A DNA stretch of 64,000 nucleotides from assembly GCF_026017845.1 (NCBI RefSeq), contig NZ_CP100416.1, forward strand, positions 8,093,857 to 8,157,856. Direction: 5' to 3'. Shown piece by piece: positions 41,043-50,310 of this stretch. This stretch comes from Amycolatopsis mediterranei. GTDB lineage: Bacteria > Actinomycetota > Actinomycetes > Mycobacteriales > Pseudonocardiaceae. The stretch's first letter is position 1. Each line of letters opens with the position of its first letter. The position numbers were made by a program, and so were the translations under genes. The notes under the pieces are model-generated. The model saw only the letters and a program-made list of their open reading frames with translations. It searched no databases and was not told the DNA's origin.

Positions 41043-42950
41043 ATGAAGCTGCGCCTCGCATTGTCCGCGCTCGTGCTGATCGCCGGCGTGGTCCCGGGAT
41101 TCGGAGCCGCCGCCGCGAGCACGACCGCCACCGCGGTGGCGGTTCCGCCGCCCGCGATGGGCTGGGCGTCGTGGAACACCTTCGCCGCCAAGATCGACTA
41201 CGGCACCATCAAGGCGCAGGCCGACGCGCTCGTCTCGGCCGGGCTGAAGGACGCCGGCTACAGCTACGTCAACATCGACGAAGGCTGGTGGCAGGGCACC
41301 CGCGACAGCGCCGGGAACATCACCGTGGACACCGCCGAATGGCCGGGTGGCATGAAGGCGATCGCGGATTACCTGCACAGCAAGGGACTCAAGGCCGGGA
41401 TCTACACCGACGCCGGCCGCGACGGCTGCGGCTACTACTTCCCGACCGGCCGCCCGGCGGCGCCCGGGAGCGGCAGCGAAGGCCACTACCTGCAGGACAT
41501 GCTGCAGTTCCAGCGCTGGGGCTTCGACTTCGTCAAGGTCGACTGGTGCGGTGGCGACGCCGAAGGCCTCGACCCGCAGAGCACCTACCGGGCGATCAGC
41601 GACGCCAACCAGGCCGCGACCGCGCAGACCGGGCGCACCCTCACCCTGTCCATCTGCGACTGGGGCAGGAAGAACCCGTGGAACTGGGGCGCCGGGACGG
41701 CGCCGATGTGGCGCACCAGCACGGACATCATCTACTACGGCCAGACGGCGAACCTGGGCCAGGTGCTCACCAACTTCGACCAGGCGCAGCACCCCCTTTC
41801 GCAGCACACCGGCTACGTCAACGACCCGGACATGCTGACCGTGGGCATGCCGGGCCTCACCGACGCGCAGGCGCGCACGGAGCTGGGCCTGTGGTCGGTT
41901 TCGGGCGCGCCGCTGCTGGCGGGCAACAACCTCGCGACGATGAGCGCGGCCACGAAGTCGATCCTGACCAACCGGGAAGTCATCGCCGTCGACCAGGACC
42001 CGAGCGGCCTGCAGGGCGTCAAGGTCGCCGAGGACGCCGCCGGGCTCCAGGTCTACTCGAAGGTCCTCAGTGGCTCCGGGAAGCGCGCGGTCGTGCTGCT
42101 CAACCGGACGTCCGCCGCCGCGGCCATGACCGTCCGGTGGGCCGACCTCGGCCTGACCCCGGCCACCGCGCAGGTCCGGAACGTCTGGGGCGCCGGCAAT
42201 GCGGGTGCCTTCGCCACCGGCTACGGCGTCACCGTCCCGGCGGGCGACTCGGTGCTGTTGACCGTCCAGGGCACCGACGCGGCGGCGGCGAGCTACCCGG
42301 CCGACGGCTCCCGGTTCGCCGGCATCACCGCCGCCTCGACCGGGCTCGCCGTCGCCACCTTCACCTACAGCGCGGCCGGCACGCAGACGGCGACCCTCGC
42401 CGTGAACGGCCAGCAGCCGACCGTCCTCGCCTTCCCGGCCACCGGCGGCACACCGAAGACCGTCTCCGCCGTCGTGTCGCTGGGCAAGGGGACCACCAAC
42501 ACCCTGACGTTCTCCGGTACCCCGCCGCAGCTGTCGGCCGTGTCGATCCTGCCGCTGCCGGGCAGCACCGGCGTCCAGATCGCGGGTGTCCCCTCGGGAC
42601 GGTGCCTCGACGTCGACGACAACGGCATCACCAACGGGATCCAGGCCCAGCTGTGGGACTGCGCCGCGGGCCTGAACCAGACCTGGGCGCCGGTGCGCGG
42701 GCAGCTCGTCGTCAACGGCACCAAGTGTCTCGACGCCTACAACAGCGGAACGGCCAACGGCACCGACGTGGTCGTCTGGGACTGCAACGGCCAGCGCAAC
42801 CAGCAGTGGACGTTCAACGCGAACGGGACGATCACCAACGCGGTGTCCGGGCTGTGCCTGGACGCGAGCCAAGCGGCCACCGCGAACGCCACGAAGATCA
42901 TCCTCTGGACCTGCAGCGGCGGCGCCAACCAGCAGTGGACCCGGCGTTAG
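41043..42950 (+). CDS. Secreted GH27 alpha-galactosidase with CBM13 (ricin-type) domain
   Basis: A 635-residue exported enzyme releasing terminal alpha-galactose (or beta-arabinopyranose). Signal peptide 1-24 (MKLRLALSALVLIAGVVPGFGAAAA). GH27 barrel about 35-310: MGWASWNTFA, YVNIDEGWW, nucleophile Asp167 in VKVDWCGG, acid/base Asp228 in RTSTDI, and VNDPDMLTVGMPG. A beta-sandwich follows (about 315-405), then a carbohydrate-binding-like module (about 415-500) and a ricin-type trefoil (about 510-635) with repeated C-x-D and NQTW/NQQW motifs. GGAG precedes the ATG. Its TAG stop overlaps the stop of the convergent LacI gene. Confidence 0.94.
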   Translation: MKLRLALSALVLIAGVVPGFGAAAASTTATAVAVPPPAMGWASWNTFAAKIDYGTIKAQADALVSAGLKDAGYSYVNIDEGWWQGTRDSAGNITVDTAEWPGGMKAIADYLHSKGLKAGIYTDAGRDGCGYYFPTGRPAAPGSGSEGHYLQDMLQFQRWGFDFVKVDWCGGDAEGLDPQSTYRAISDANQAATAQTGRTLTLSICDWGRKNPWNWGAGTAPMWRTSTDIIYYGQTANLGQVLTNFDQAQHPLSQHTGYVNDPDMLTVGMPGLTDAQARTELGLWSVSGAPLLAGNNLATMSAATKSILTNREVIAVDQDPSGLQGVKVAEDAAGLQVYSKVLSGSGKRAVVLLNRTSAAAAMTVRWADLGLTPATAQVRNVWGAGNAGAFATGYGVTVPAGDSVLLTVQGTDAAAASYPADGSRFAGITAASTGLAVATFTYSAAGTQTATLAVNGQQPTVLAFPATGGTPKTVSAVVSLGKGTTNTLTFSGTPPQLSAVSILPLPGSTGVQIAGVPSGRCLDVDDNGITNGIQAQLWDCAAGLNQTWAPVRGQLVVNGTKCLDAYNSGTANGTDVVVWDCNGQRNQQWTFNANGTITNAVSGLCLDASQAATANATKIILWTCSGGANQQWTRR

Positions 42951-43978
42951 GCGGTCGACTCCCGGATGACCAGCCGGCACGGCCGGGTGTGCCTGCCGGG
43001 GGAGGGCTCGCCGTTGATCGCCGCCAGCAGGCGGTCGGCGGCGGTCCGCCCGAGTGCCTCCAGTTCCATGTCGACGCTGGTCAGCGGCGGCTGGCAGCCC
43101 AGTGCCATGACGTCCCAGTTGTCGAAGCCGACCAAGGCGACGTCGCCCGGCACGCGGCGGCCGGCCGCCTGCAGCGCGTCGGCGGCGCCGCGGGCGATCT
43201 GATCGCTGCCGCAGAAGACGGCGTCGAAGGCGGTGCCCGCGCCCAGCAGCATCCGCACCGCCTGCCGGCCCCACGCCTCGCTCCACTCGCCGAACATCGG
43301 TGTCCCGGCCGGGTCGAGCCCGGCCTCGGTGAGCCGGCCGGCGGCGGCCGCCGCGCGCACGGTCGCCGAGTGGTGCCGCTCGGGGCCGGTGATGTGGGCG
43401 ATGCGGCGCCGTCCGGTGGCCAGGAGGTGCTCGACGGCCTTGCGCGCCCCGCCGGCTTCGTCCGGCACGACGGAACAGTCCTGCGGATCGGCAGAGCTGA
43501 TGAACGCGTACACGACCGGGATCGGCAGGTTCGCGCCGATCGGGGGACGGGCCTGGGTCCGGCGGCCGGTGACGATGATGCCGTCGACCCGGCGGGAGAG
43601 CAGCGTGCGCAGGTAGTACTGCTCGCGAATCGGGTCGTCGCGGGCGTCGCAGAGGAAGACCGACATCTCCCCGGCGCCGAGGGCGTCCTCGGCGCCCATC
43701 ATCAGCGGGATGCTGAACCGGCCGATCGTGTCGGTGGTGATCATGCCGACGGTGTAGGTGCGCCCGGAGTTGAGGGTCACGGCCGCCCGGTTCGGCTGGA
43801 ACCCCAGCTGCTCGGCCGCCGACAGCACCCGCTGCCGGGTCTCCGCGCGCAGTGAGCCGCGGCCGTTGAGGGCCTTCGACGCGGTGCCGACCGAGACACC
43901 CGCCAGCAGGGCGACCTCGCTGATCGTGGCCGGCTTCGCAACGGCGCCGGGAGTTTCCGAAAGTTTCCGCGGAGGCAT
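42947..43978 (-). CDS. LacI-family transcriptional regulator
   Basis: A 343-residue repressor. Helix-turn-helix and hinge at about 17-70: ATISEVALLAGVSVGTASKALNGRGSLRAETRQRVLSAAEQLGFQPNRAA. The sugar-binding domain (YTVGMITTDTIGRFSIPLMMGAEDAL to VALVGFDNWDVMALGCQPPLTSVDMELEALG) is complete. ATG 43978 is preceded by a GTG-free upstream stretch and GGTACTGTGCCACC, so no good ribosome binding site is visible. Divergent from the sugar ABC importer and convergent with the alpha-galactosidase; probable local regulator acting on palindromes at 44082 and 41000. Confidence 0.92.
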   Translation of the reverse strand: MPPRKLSETPGAVAKPATISEVALLAGVSVGTASKALNGRGSLRAETRQRVLSAAEQLGFQPNRAAVTLNSGRTYTVGMITTDTIGRFSIPLMMGAEDALGAGEMSVFLCDARDDPIREQYYLRTLLSRRVDGIIVTGRRTQARPPIGANLPIPVVYAFISSADPQDCSVVPDEAGGARKAVEHLLATGRRRIAHITGPERHHSATVRAAAAAGRLTEAGLDPAGTPMFGEWSEAWGRQAVRMLLGAGTAFDAVFCGSDQIARGAADALQAAGRRVPGDVALVGFDNWDVMALGCQPPLTSVDMELEALGRTAADRLLAAINGEPSPGRHTRPCRLVIRESTA

Positions 43979-44081
43979 GGTGGCACAGTACCTCCGCCGA
44001 CCGCCGCGACCCAATGGAACGCGCGCAGACTACGGCAAACAGCCCCTTGACGAGCCGATCGATCGGACCTAGCTTGAGTCG

Positions 44082-44093
44082 GAAACCGGTTTC
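44082..44093. promoter_or_regulatory. LacI-type palindrome GAAACCGGTTTC
   Basis: A perfect 12-bp palindrome with central CG in the 176-bp gap between the divergent LacI gene and the importer operon, 61 bp before the binding-protein ATG. Similar GAAAnCGnTTTC sites are typical of LacI regulators of sugar transport. Confidence 0.7.
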
Positions 44094-44154
44094 TGAAATT
44101 TTCCCGGTCCTTCTTCGGCACCGCAGGCGGCGGCCTCCCGTTAGGAGAGAGTCG

Positions 44155-45462
44155 ATGACTTCGCACATCCGGACCACGGCACGGTGGGGGCGTGCCGCAG
44201 TCGCCGTCGCCGGCGTCCTCGTCCTCGCGGCCTGCCAGAGCGGCCCGTCCGGGGCGGCCGCGGGGGACACCGCGAGCGTGGACGACGGCACCACGATCAC
44301 CATGTGGACCCGGTCGCCGACGGCCACCTTCAGCCAGACGCTGATCGACGCCTACAACGCGAGCCACAAGAACAAGGTCAAGCTGACCGTCTTCCCGGCC
44401 GACTCCTACCAGCAGAAGGTCGGCACGGCCGCGGGCGCGAAGCAGCTGCCGGACCTCTTGGCGGCCGACGTCGTCTACGCGCCCGACTACGCGGCCAAGG
44501 GCCTGTTCCTCGACCTCACCGCCCGCGTCACGCAGCTGCCGTTCAGCGGCAGCCTCGCCGCGGCCCACATGAAGGCGGCCACCGCCGGCGGCAAGCACTA
44601 CGCGGTGCCGCACGACATCGACCTGTCCGCGGTGTTCTACAACAAGGTCCTGTTCACCCGGGCCGGTCTCGACCCGGAGAAGCCACCGTCCACGTTGGAC
44701 GAAATTGCGGCCGACGCGCGCAAGATCGCCGCGCTCGGCGGGGACACCAAGGGCTACTTCTTCGGCGGCGCGTGTCCGGGGTGCCAGCTGTTCACCAGCT
44801 GGCCGATGATCTGGGCCTCGGGCGGCACGGTGCTCGACGAGCAGGGCACGGCCGCCACGCTCGACAGCCCCCAAGCGGCGAAGGTCTACTCGTGGCTGCG
44901 GCAGCTCTACGCCGACGGCGTCGTGCCGGCATCGGCGAAGAACGAGTCCGGTCCCACGTGGACGCAGTCGTTCCTCGACGGCAAGATCGGCATCCAGCCG
45001 ATGGGCGCGACGGCGTTGCAGGGCATGAAGGAAGGACCGGACCTGCAGGTCGGCGTGGCCCCGATCCCGGGGCTGACCGGGGGCAGCTCGTCGTTCGTCG
45101 GCGGGGACGTGCTCGGCATCGGCGGCAACAGCACGCACGCCGCGGCCGCGTGGGACTTCATCGCCTGGACGCTGTCGGACCAGGCGCAGGTCGACGTCGT
45201 CGCGAAGAGCAAGAACATCACCGTCCGGTCCGATCTCGCGGACAACACCTACGCCAAGCAGGATCCGCGGCTCGGCGTGTTCAACCGGCTGGCGAGCCAG
45301 GGCCAGACGCCGATTTCGGTCAACTTCGGCAAGACGTTCAACGACACGAACGGACCCTGGACGGCGACGGTGATCGACGCGGTCTTCGGCAGCGGTGATG
45401 CCGGAGCGATCCTCAAGCAGCACAACGCGGCCGTGACCGAGTCCCTCTCCGGCGGCAGCTGA
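44155..45462 (+). CDS. Sugar ABC transporter substrate-binding lipoprotein
   Basis: A 435-residue family 1 extracellular binding protein. Signal peptide ends in the lipobox VLVLAAC (Cys near 27), so it is membrane anchored. The mature part begins TITMWTRSPTATFSQTLIDAYNASHK and contains the usual HDIDLSAVFYNKVLFTRAGLDPEKPPSTLDEI and IGIQPMGATALQGM segments. ATG has AGGAGAG upstream. First gene of an importer operon (two permeases, then GH127); no ATPase gene is present, so it probably shares a housekeeping MsiK-type ATPase. Arabino/galacto-oligosaccharides are the likely ligands by context. Confidence 0.92.
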   Translation: MTSHIRTTARWGRAAVAVAGVLVLAACQSGPSGAAAGDTASVDDGTTITMWTRSPTATFSQTLIDAYNASHKNKVKLTVFPADSYQQKVGTAAGAKQLPDLLAADVVYAPDYAAKGLFLDLTARVTQLPFSGSLAAAHMKAATAGGKHYAVPHDIDLSAVFYNKVLFTRAGLDPEKPPSTLDEIAADARKIAALGGDTKGYFFGGACPGCQLFTSWPMIWASGGTVLDEQGTAATLDSPQAAKVYSWLRQLYADGVVPASAKNESGPTWTQSFLDGKIGIQPMGATALQGMKEGPDLQVGVAPIPGLTGGSSSFVGGDVLGIGGNSTHAAAAWDFIAWTLSDQAQVDVVAKSKNITVRSDLADNTYAKQDPRLGVFNRLASQGQTPISVNFGKTFNDTNGPWTATVIDAVFGSGDAGAILKQHNAAVTESLSGGS

Positions 45463-45464
45463 TC

Positions 45465-46391
45465 ATGGTGTCGCTGGTTTCCCCGCGGGTGTCGGCGCCG
45501 GAGGCCCCGGCGCCGGCACCCCGCCGCCGCGGCTCGATCGCCCGGGGCCGTCGCCGGCTGGGGATCGCCTACGCCGCTCCGATGGCCGTGCTGGTCGCCG
45601 TCTTCTTCGTCATCCCGCTCGGGCTGATGCTGTGGATGTCGGTCAGCCATTGGCCGCTCGTCGGCGCGTCCTACCCGAACGGCGTCAAGAACTACGACGC
45701 GCTGAGCGACCCGCTGTTCCTTCGCGCGGTGTGGTTCACCCTGAAGTACACGCTGGTCACGACGGTGGTGCTCAGCCTCGTCGCCTTCGGGCTGGCGCTG
45801 CTGGTGCAGCACGACCGGCGCGGGACCGGCTTCGCCCGCACGGTTTTCTTCCTGCCCAGTGCCGTGGGCCTCGCGTCGACGAGCCTGCTGTTCTACGGCC
45901 TGTTCAACACCGACTCGTCGGCGCTGAACCACCTGGTGGACTTCCTCGGGTTCGGCCGGGCCGACTGGCTCGGCTCCGGCGGCAGCGCGCTCGGCTCGAC
46001 GGTCGGGATGATCACCTGGCGGTTCGCCGGGTTCTCCATGCTGATCCTGATGACCGGCCTGCAGGGCATCGACCCGGCGCTGTACGAGGCCGCGCGCATC
46101 GACGGCGCGAACCGGTGGCAGATCCTGTGGCGGGTGACGCTGCCGCAGCTGCGGCCGACCCTGGCGCTCGCGATGGTGCTGTCGCTGACCGGCTCGCTGC
46201 TGGCGTTCGACCAGTTCTTCATCCTCACCGGCGGCCGCCACGACACGGCCACGGTCGTCATCGACATCTACCGCGAGGCGTTCCTGTCCCAGGACCTCGG
46301 GCGCGCGGCCGCGGTTTCGGTGGCCACGCTCGCCGTGCTCATCGTGCTCAACGTCGCCCAGCTGCGCCTGATCCGCCGGGAGGGGAAGTGA
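45465..46391 (+). CDS. Sugar ABC transporter permease (MalF type)
   Basis: A 308-residue inner-membrane protein with six predicted helices (first IAYAAPMAVLVAVFFVIPLGLML). The cytoplasmic EAA loop that contacts the ATPase reads DPALYEAARIDGANRWQILWRVTLPQLRPTL. ATG is two bases after the binding-protein stop, and the stop overlaps the next GTG (GTGA). Confidence 0.92.
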   Translation: MVSLVSPRVSAPEAPAPAPRRRGSIARGRRRLGIAYAAPMAVLVAVFFVIPLGLMLWMSVSHWPLVGASYPNGVKNYDALSDPLFLRAVWFTLKYTLVTTVVLSLVAFGLALLVQHDRRGTGFARTVFFLPSAVGLASTSLLFYGLFNTDSSALNHLVDFLGFGRADWLGSGGSALGSTVGMITWRFAGFSMLILMTGLQGIDPALYEAARIDGANRWQILWRVTLPQLRPTLALAMVLSLTGSLLAFDQFFILTGGRHDTATVVIDIYREAFLSQDLGRAAAVSVATLAVLIVLNVAQLRLIRREGK

Positions 46392-47191
46392 ACCGGCTCC
46401 GGGCCGCGGGCCTGCACGTCACGAGCGCCGCCCTGGCCGTGCTGTTCCTGCTGCCGCTGCTGTGGACGCTCTACTCGTCGCTCAGCGGGCGGGAAGCCGG
46501 GGGCTCCGGGACGGACAACTACCGGCGGCTCGCCGACTACGGCAGCGGTCTGGGCACCTACCTGGTCAACACGACCGTGGTCGCGCTGGTCGCGGTGACC
46601 GTCACGGTGCTGGCGACCACGCTCGGCGGCTACGCGATGGCCCGGCTCGCCTTTCCCGGCCGCACCCTGCTGTTCCTGGTCACCCTGGCCATCCTGATGG
46701 TGCCCTACACGACGATCCTGGTGCCGCTCTACATCCTGCTCGGCTGGCTCGGCCTGCAGAACTCGCTGCTCGGCCTGGGCCTGGTGATGGCCGTGCTGCA
46801 GCTGCCGTTCGGCCTGTTCATGATGCGCAACTCCTTCGAGGCGCTGCCGGTGGAACTGGAAGAGGCAGCGCTGATCGACGGCTGTTCGATCGGCGGCGCG
46901 CTGCGAAGGGTGCTGCTGCGTGGCGTCCTGCCCGGCGTGGTCACCGTGGCGCTGTTCTCGTTCCTGGCGGCCTGGAACGAGTTCGTCGCCCCGCTGATCT
47001 TCCTCACCGACGGCGAGAAGTTCACCCTGCCGGTCGCGCTGTTCAACCTCCAGTCCGGCAGCCTCGGCTCGGTCGACTTCGGGGCCCTGCAGGCGGGCGT
47101 GGTGGTCTCCGCCCTGCCGTGCGTGGCGGTCTTCCTCGTCCTGCAGCGGTACTACGTCCGCGGCTTCACCTCGGGAGCCCTCAAAGGCTGA
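46388..47191 (+). CDS. Sugar ABC transporter permease (MalG type)
   Basis: A 267-residue partner permease with six hydrophobic segments (first LHVTSAALAVLFLLPLLWTLYSSL). EAA motif: LPVELEEAALIDGCSIGGALRRVLLRGVLPGV. GTG 46388 overlaps the previous stop by 4 bp. The GH127 gene begins 13 bp after its stop, linking uptake to cytoplasmic hydrolysis. Confidence 0.92.
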   Translation: MNRLRAAGLHVTSAALAVLFLLPLLWTLYSSLSGREAGGSGTDNYRRLADYGSGLGTYLVNTTVVALVAVTVTVLATTLGGYAMARLAFPGRTLLFLVTLAILMVPYTTILVPLYILLGWLGLQNSLLGLGLVMAVLQLPFGLFMMRNSFEALPVELEEAALIDGCSIGGALRRVLLRGVLPGVVTVALFSFLAAWNEFVAPLIFLTDGEKFTLPVALFNLQSGSLGSVDFGALQAGVVVSALPCVAVFLVLQRYYVRGFTSGALKG

Positions 47192-47204
47192 GAAGGAGCA
47201 CTCG

Positions 47205-49085
47205 ATGACCGAACGCATCCTCGGGCCCGTCCACCCCACGTCCGCCGCGAAGTCGGCGTTGCGGCCGCTCTTCCTCGGCGCGGTCACCTTCGCGCCGGAC
47301 AGCCTGCTCGGTGAGTGCCAGGCCCGCAACGCGACCCGGACCCTGCCGCACTGCGTCGAGCAGCTCGAGGCGGCGGGCGCGCTGGACAACCTCCGCCGCG
47401 TCACCGGCGAGGTCGACGGCGACCGCCGCAACATGTGGTTCGCCGACTCCGACGTCTACAAGACCCTCGAAGCCGCCGCCTGGCAGCTCGGACGCGATCC
47501 GGGCGACGCCGAGCTGCGCGCGTTCCTCGACACCACCGCCGCGCTGGTGGCCAAGGCCCAGGAGGACGACGGTTACCTGAACTCGTACTTCACCGTCGAC
47601 AAGCCGGACCTGAAGTGGCGGGAGCTGCACTGGAGCCACGAGCTGTACTGCGCGGGCCACCTGATCCAGGCCGCCGTCGCCGCCGCCCGGGCCGGGGTCG
47701 GGGCCCAGCTCGTCACGGTCGCCCGGCGCTTCGCGGACCTCATCGTGGAGCGGTTCGGCAGCGTCGAGGACGTCGACGGGCACCCGGAGATCGAGACGGC
47801 GCTGGTGGAGCTGTACCGGGTGACCGGGCACCGGCCGTACCTCGAGCTGGCGCTGCGCTTCCTCGACCTGCGGGGACGCGGCCTGCTCGACGGCGAACGA
47901 TTCGGCTCCCGGTACCTGCAGGACCACGTCCCGGTCCGCGAGGCCGACGAGGTCGCCGGGCACGTCGTGCGCCAGCTCTACCTGCTCGCCGGCGTCGTGG
48001 ACGTCGCCGTCGAAACCCGGGACGACGCGCTGCTGGAAGCGGCCCGCCGCCTGTGGGCCGACGCGTTCGGCGCCAAGACCTACCTCACCGGCGCCCAGGG
48101 CTCCCGCCACCGCGACGAGGCGTTCGGCGACCCGTACGAGCTGCCGCCCGACCGGGCCTACGGCGAGACCTGCGCCGCGATCGCGAGCTTCCAGTGGAAC
48201 TGGCGCCTGCTGCTGGCCACCGGCGAGGGCAAGTACGCCGACGAGATGGAACGCGCGCTGTACAACGCGATCGCCGGGTCGACCGCGCTCGACGGCACGC
48301 ACTTCTTCTACGCCAACCCGCTGCACCTGCGGACCGGCCACGACGGCACGCACGAAGACGCGCCCTCGCAGCGCCTGCCGTGGTACTCGTGCGCGTGCTG
48401 CCCGCCCAACCTGGCCCGGCTGGTCGCCTCGCTGTCCGGTTACGTGGCGACCGCCGATCCCGGTGGCCTGCAGGTGCACCTGTATGCGGCCGGGACGATC
48501 CAGACCACTGTGGACGGTGCCGACGTCCGCGTCGAGACGCGCACCCGGTACCCGTGGGACGGCCGGGTCGAGCTGACGGTGACGGCTTCGGCGCCGTTCA
48601 TGCTGTCCCTGCGCGTCCCCGGCTGGGCCGAGGGCGCCCTGATCGACGGCGTCCCCGCCGAGGTCCGCGACGGCTACGCGGAGGTGCGGCGCGACTGGAC
48701 GGGCGGCACCACGGTGACGCTCGAACTGCCGATGCCCGCCCGGATCGTCCGTCCGCACCCGCGGATCGACGCCGTGCGCGGCTGCGCCGCCGTGACGCGC
48801 GGGCCGCTCGTCTACTGCCTGGAGCAGGCCGACCTGCCGGACGGCGTCACCCTCGAGGACGTGCGGATCGACCCGGCGGCATCGTTCTCCGGCGCGTCGC
48901 TGCCCGACGTACCGGTCGCCCTGACCACGCGCGGCCGGATCGAGGTGCCCGCGTCGGGCGAGCTGTACGGTGCCGGGTCCGTCATGCCCGGCGAGCCGGT
49001 GGAACTGACCGCCGTCCCCTATTTCCTTTGGGGCAACCGGGAACCCGGCCCGATGCGGGTCTGGCTCCCGGTCGCCACCGAATAG
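47205..49085 (+). CDS. GH127 beta-L-arabinofuranosidase
   Basis: A 626-residue cytoplasmic glycosidase. The zinc/cysteine catalytic site of GH127 (HypBA1) is intact: Glu321 and Cys323 in YGETCAAIASF, and Cys396, Cys398 (nucleophile) and Cys399 in SCACCPPN. The (alpha/alpha)6 barrel occupies about 1-440 and beta-sandwich domains the rest. No signal peptide. AGGAG precedes ATG. Together with the importer it suggests uptake and breakdown of beta-arabinofuranosyl oligosaccharides (plant extensin or arabinogalactan protein side chains). Fourth gene of the operon. Confidence 0.92.
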   Translation: MTERILGPVHPTSAAKSALRPLFLGAVTFAPDSLLGECQARNATRTLPHCVEQLEAAGALDNLRRVTGEVDGDRRNMWFADSDVYKTLEAAAWQLGRDPGDAELRAFLDTTAALVAKAQEDDGYLNSYFTVDKPDLKWRELHWSHELYCAGHLIQAAVAAARAGVGAQLVTVARRFADLIVERFGSVEDVDGHPEIETALVELYRVTGHRPYLELALRFLDLRGRGLLDGERFGSRYLQDHVPVREADEVAGHVVRQLYLLAGVVDVAVETRDDALLEAARRLWADAFGAKTYLTGAQGSRHRDEAFGDPYELPPDRAYGETCAAIASFQWNWRLLLATGEGKYADEMERALYNAIAGSTALDGTHFFYANPLHLRTGHDGTHEDAPSQRLPWYSCACCPPNLARLVASLSGYVATADPGGLQVHLYAAGTIQTTVDGADVRVETRTRYPWDGRVELTVTASAPFMLSLRVPGWAEGALIDGVPAEVRDGYAEVRRDWTGGTTVTLELPMPARIVRPHPRIDAVRGCAAVTRGPLVYCLEQADLPDGVTLEDVRIDPAASFSGASLPDVPVALTTRGRIEVPASGELYGAGSVMPGEPVELTAVPYFLWGNREPGPMRVWLPVATE

Positions 49086-49130
49086 CCGCCACCCCCTGAT
49101 CGGCACCCGGGAGCGCACCCAGCCGACAAA

Positions 49131-49144
49131 TGTTAACGCTCACA
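49131..49144. promoter_or_regulatory. Degenerate LacI-type operator TGTTAACGCTCACA
   Basis: Matches the perfect site at 41000-41013 in 12 of 14 positions, including TGTTA and the central CGCT. It lies 23 bp before the lectin-metalloprotease ATG. Confidence 0.6.
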
Positions 49145-49167
49145 AAACCGAAGATTGCGAGGACCCG

Positions 49168-50289
49168 ATGACGCGTCCTGTGGTATTTCGGCACAACCGT
49201 GGCGTGCGGCGGCTGGCTCCCTCCGTGGTGCTCTGCCTCGTGGCCGGCCTGCTCTCGGTGCTGTCCGCGAGCAGCGCACTGGCCGCGACCGCGTTCACCA
49301 GCACGGTGGTCAGCTCTTCGAGCGGCCAGTGCGCCACCGTTCCCAACGGCACCAGTGCGGTCCAGCTGACCCAGACGGGGTGCAACTCCGGTGCCGGTCA
49401 GTCGTTCCGGTTCACCCCGGTGTCCGGTGACGTCTACACCATCGGCACCTTCACCTCGGGCAGCTGCGTGGACATCTCCGGCGCGTCCACTTCGGACAAC
49501 GCTGCGGTGATCCAGTACGCCTGCCACTCCGGGACCAACCAGCAGTTTCGCCTCCAGGCTAATGGAAGCGCTTTCACGCTGGTCGCGGTCGCCTCGGGCA
49601 AGTGCGTCACGGCGGTGAACGCGCTGCTCGTCCAGCTGGCCTGCGGCACGGCCGCCCTGTGGCGGCTGCCCGGCTTCCAGTCCGGCGGCGATCCGCAGAC
49701 CCCGCCGGAGAAGACCGTGCGGGTGTGGCTGCTGCGGCCGTCCGACGTGCCCTACGACCAGCGCTACCCGGACGGCATCGCGAACGTCATGCGGGAAGCG
49801 CAGCGGTACTACGGGCAGGAGCTGGGCAAGACGTTCCGGCTCACCGCCCCGGTCGTCCAGGTGGTCACCGGCGAGCACGTGAAGAGCTGGTACGAGGACA
49901 CACCCAACGGCGGCGACCGCTACTGGTGGGCCGTGTTCAATATGCAGCAGGAGCTGGTGCGCCGGTTCGGCGTCCGGGACGGGGACAGCCGGTGGATCAA
50001 CGTCGGCGAGGTCATCGCCGAGGGCCAGGGCGCGGGCGGCGGTGGCGGCAACGGCTGGGTGATCCTCTGCCGGCACGACGCCGACGGCGCGGCCGGCATC
50101 AACGGCCCGATGAACCGCTGGTACGGCGGCATGGTGCACGAACTCGGCCACGCCTTCGGCCTGCCGGACTCGACCTCGACGGACGGGACGCCGATGTCGG
50201 CGTCCTTCTACGACTACCCGAACACCCACTTCAGCCAAAGCCAGAAGACCGCGATCTTCAACGGCCCGTACGGCTCCTTCCTCTTCTGA
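49168..50289 (+). CDS. Secreted ricin-type lectin fused to a zinc metalloprotease
   Basis: A 373-residue exported protein. Signal peptide about 1-39 (ends SSALA). Residues about 40-170 are a beta-trefoil lectin (repeats C-x-D and NQQFRL). The C-terminal part (about 180-373) has a metzincin-like zinc site HELGHAFGLPD (His324, Glu325, His328, Asp334) followed by a possible Met-turn (TPMSASFYDYP). GAGGA precedes ATG. The lectin is a near copy of that in the next protein. Preceded by a LacI-like palindrome, so probably induced with the polysaccharide genes. Peptidase substrate unknown; glycoproteins are a fair guess. Confidence 0.85.
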   Translation: MTRPVVFRHNRGVRRLAPSVVLCLVAGLLSVLSASSALAATAFTSTVVSSSSGQCATVPNGTSAVQLTQTGCNSGAGQSFRFTPVSGDVYTIGTFTSGSCVDISGASTSDNAAVIQYACHSGTNQQFRLQANGSAFTLVAVASGKCVTAVNALLVQLACGTAALWRLPGFQSGGDPQTPPEKTVRVWLLRPSDVPYDQRYPDGIANVMREAQRYYGQELGKTFRLTAPVVQVVTGEHVKSWYEDTPNGGDRYWWAVFNMQQELVRRFGVRDGDSRWINVGEVIAEGQGAGGGGGNGWVILCRHDADGAAGINGPMNRWYGGMVHELGHAFGLPDSTSTDGTPMSASFYDYPNTHFSQSQKTAIFNGPYGSFLF

Positions 50290-50310
50290 ACCTTCGGATC
50301 GGAGAACCCG

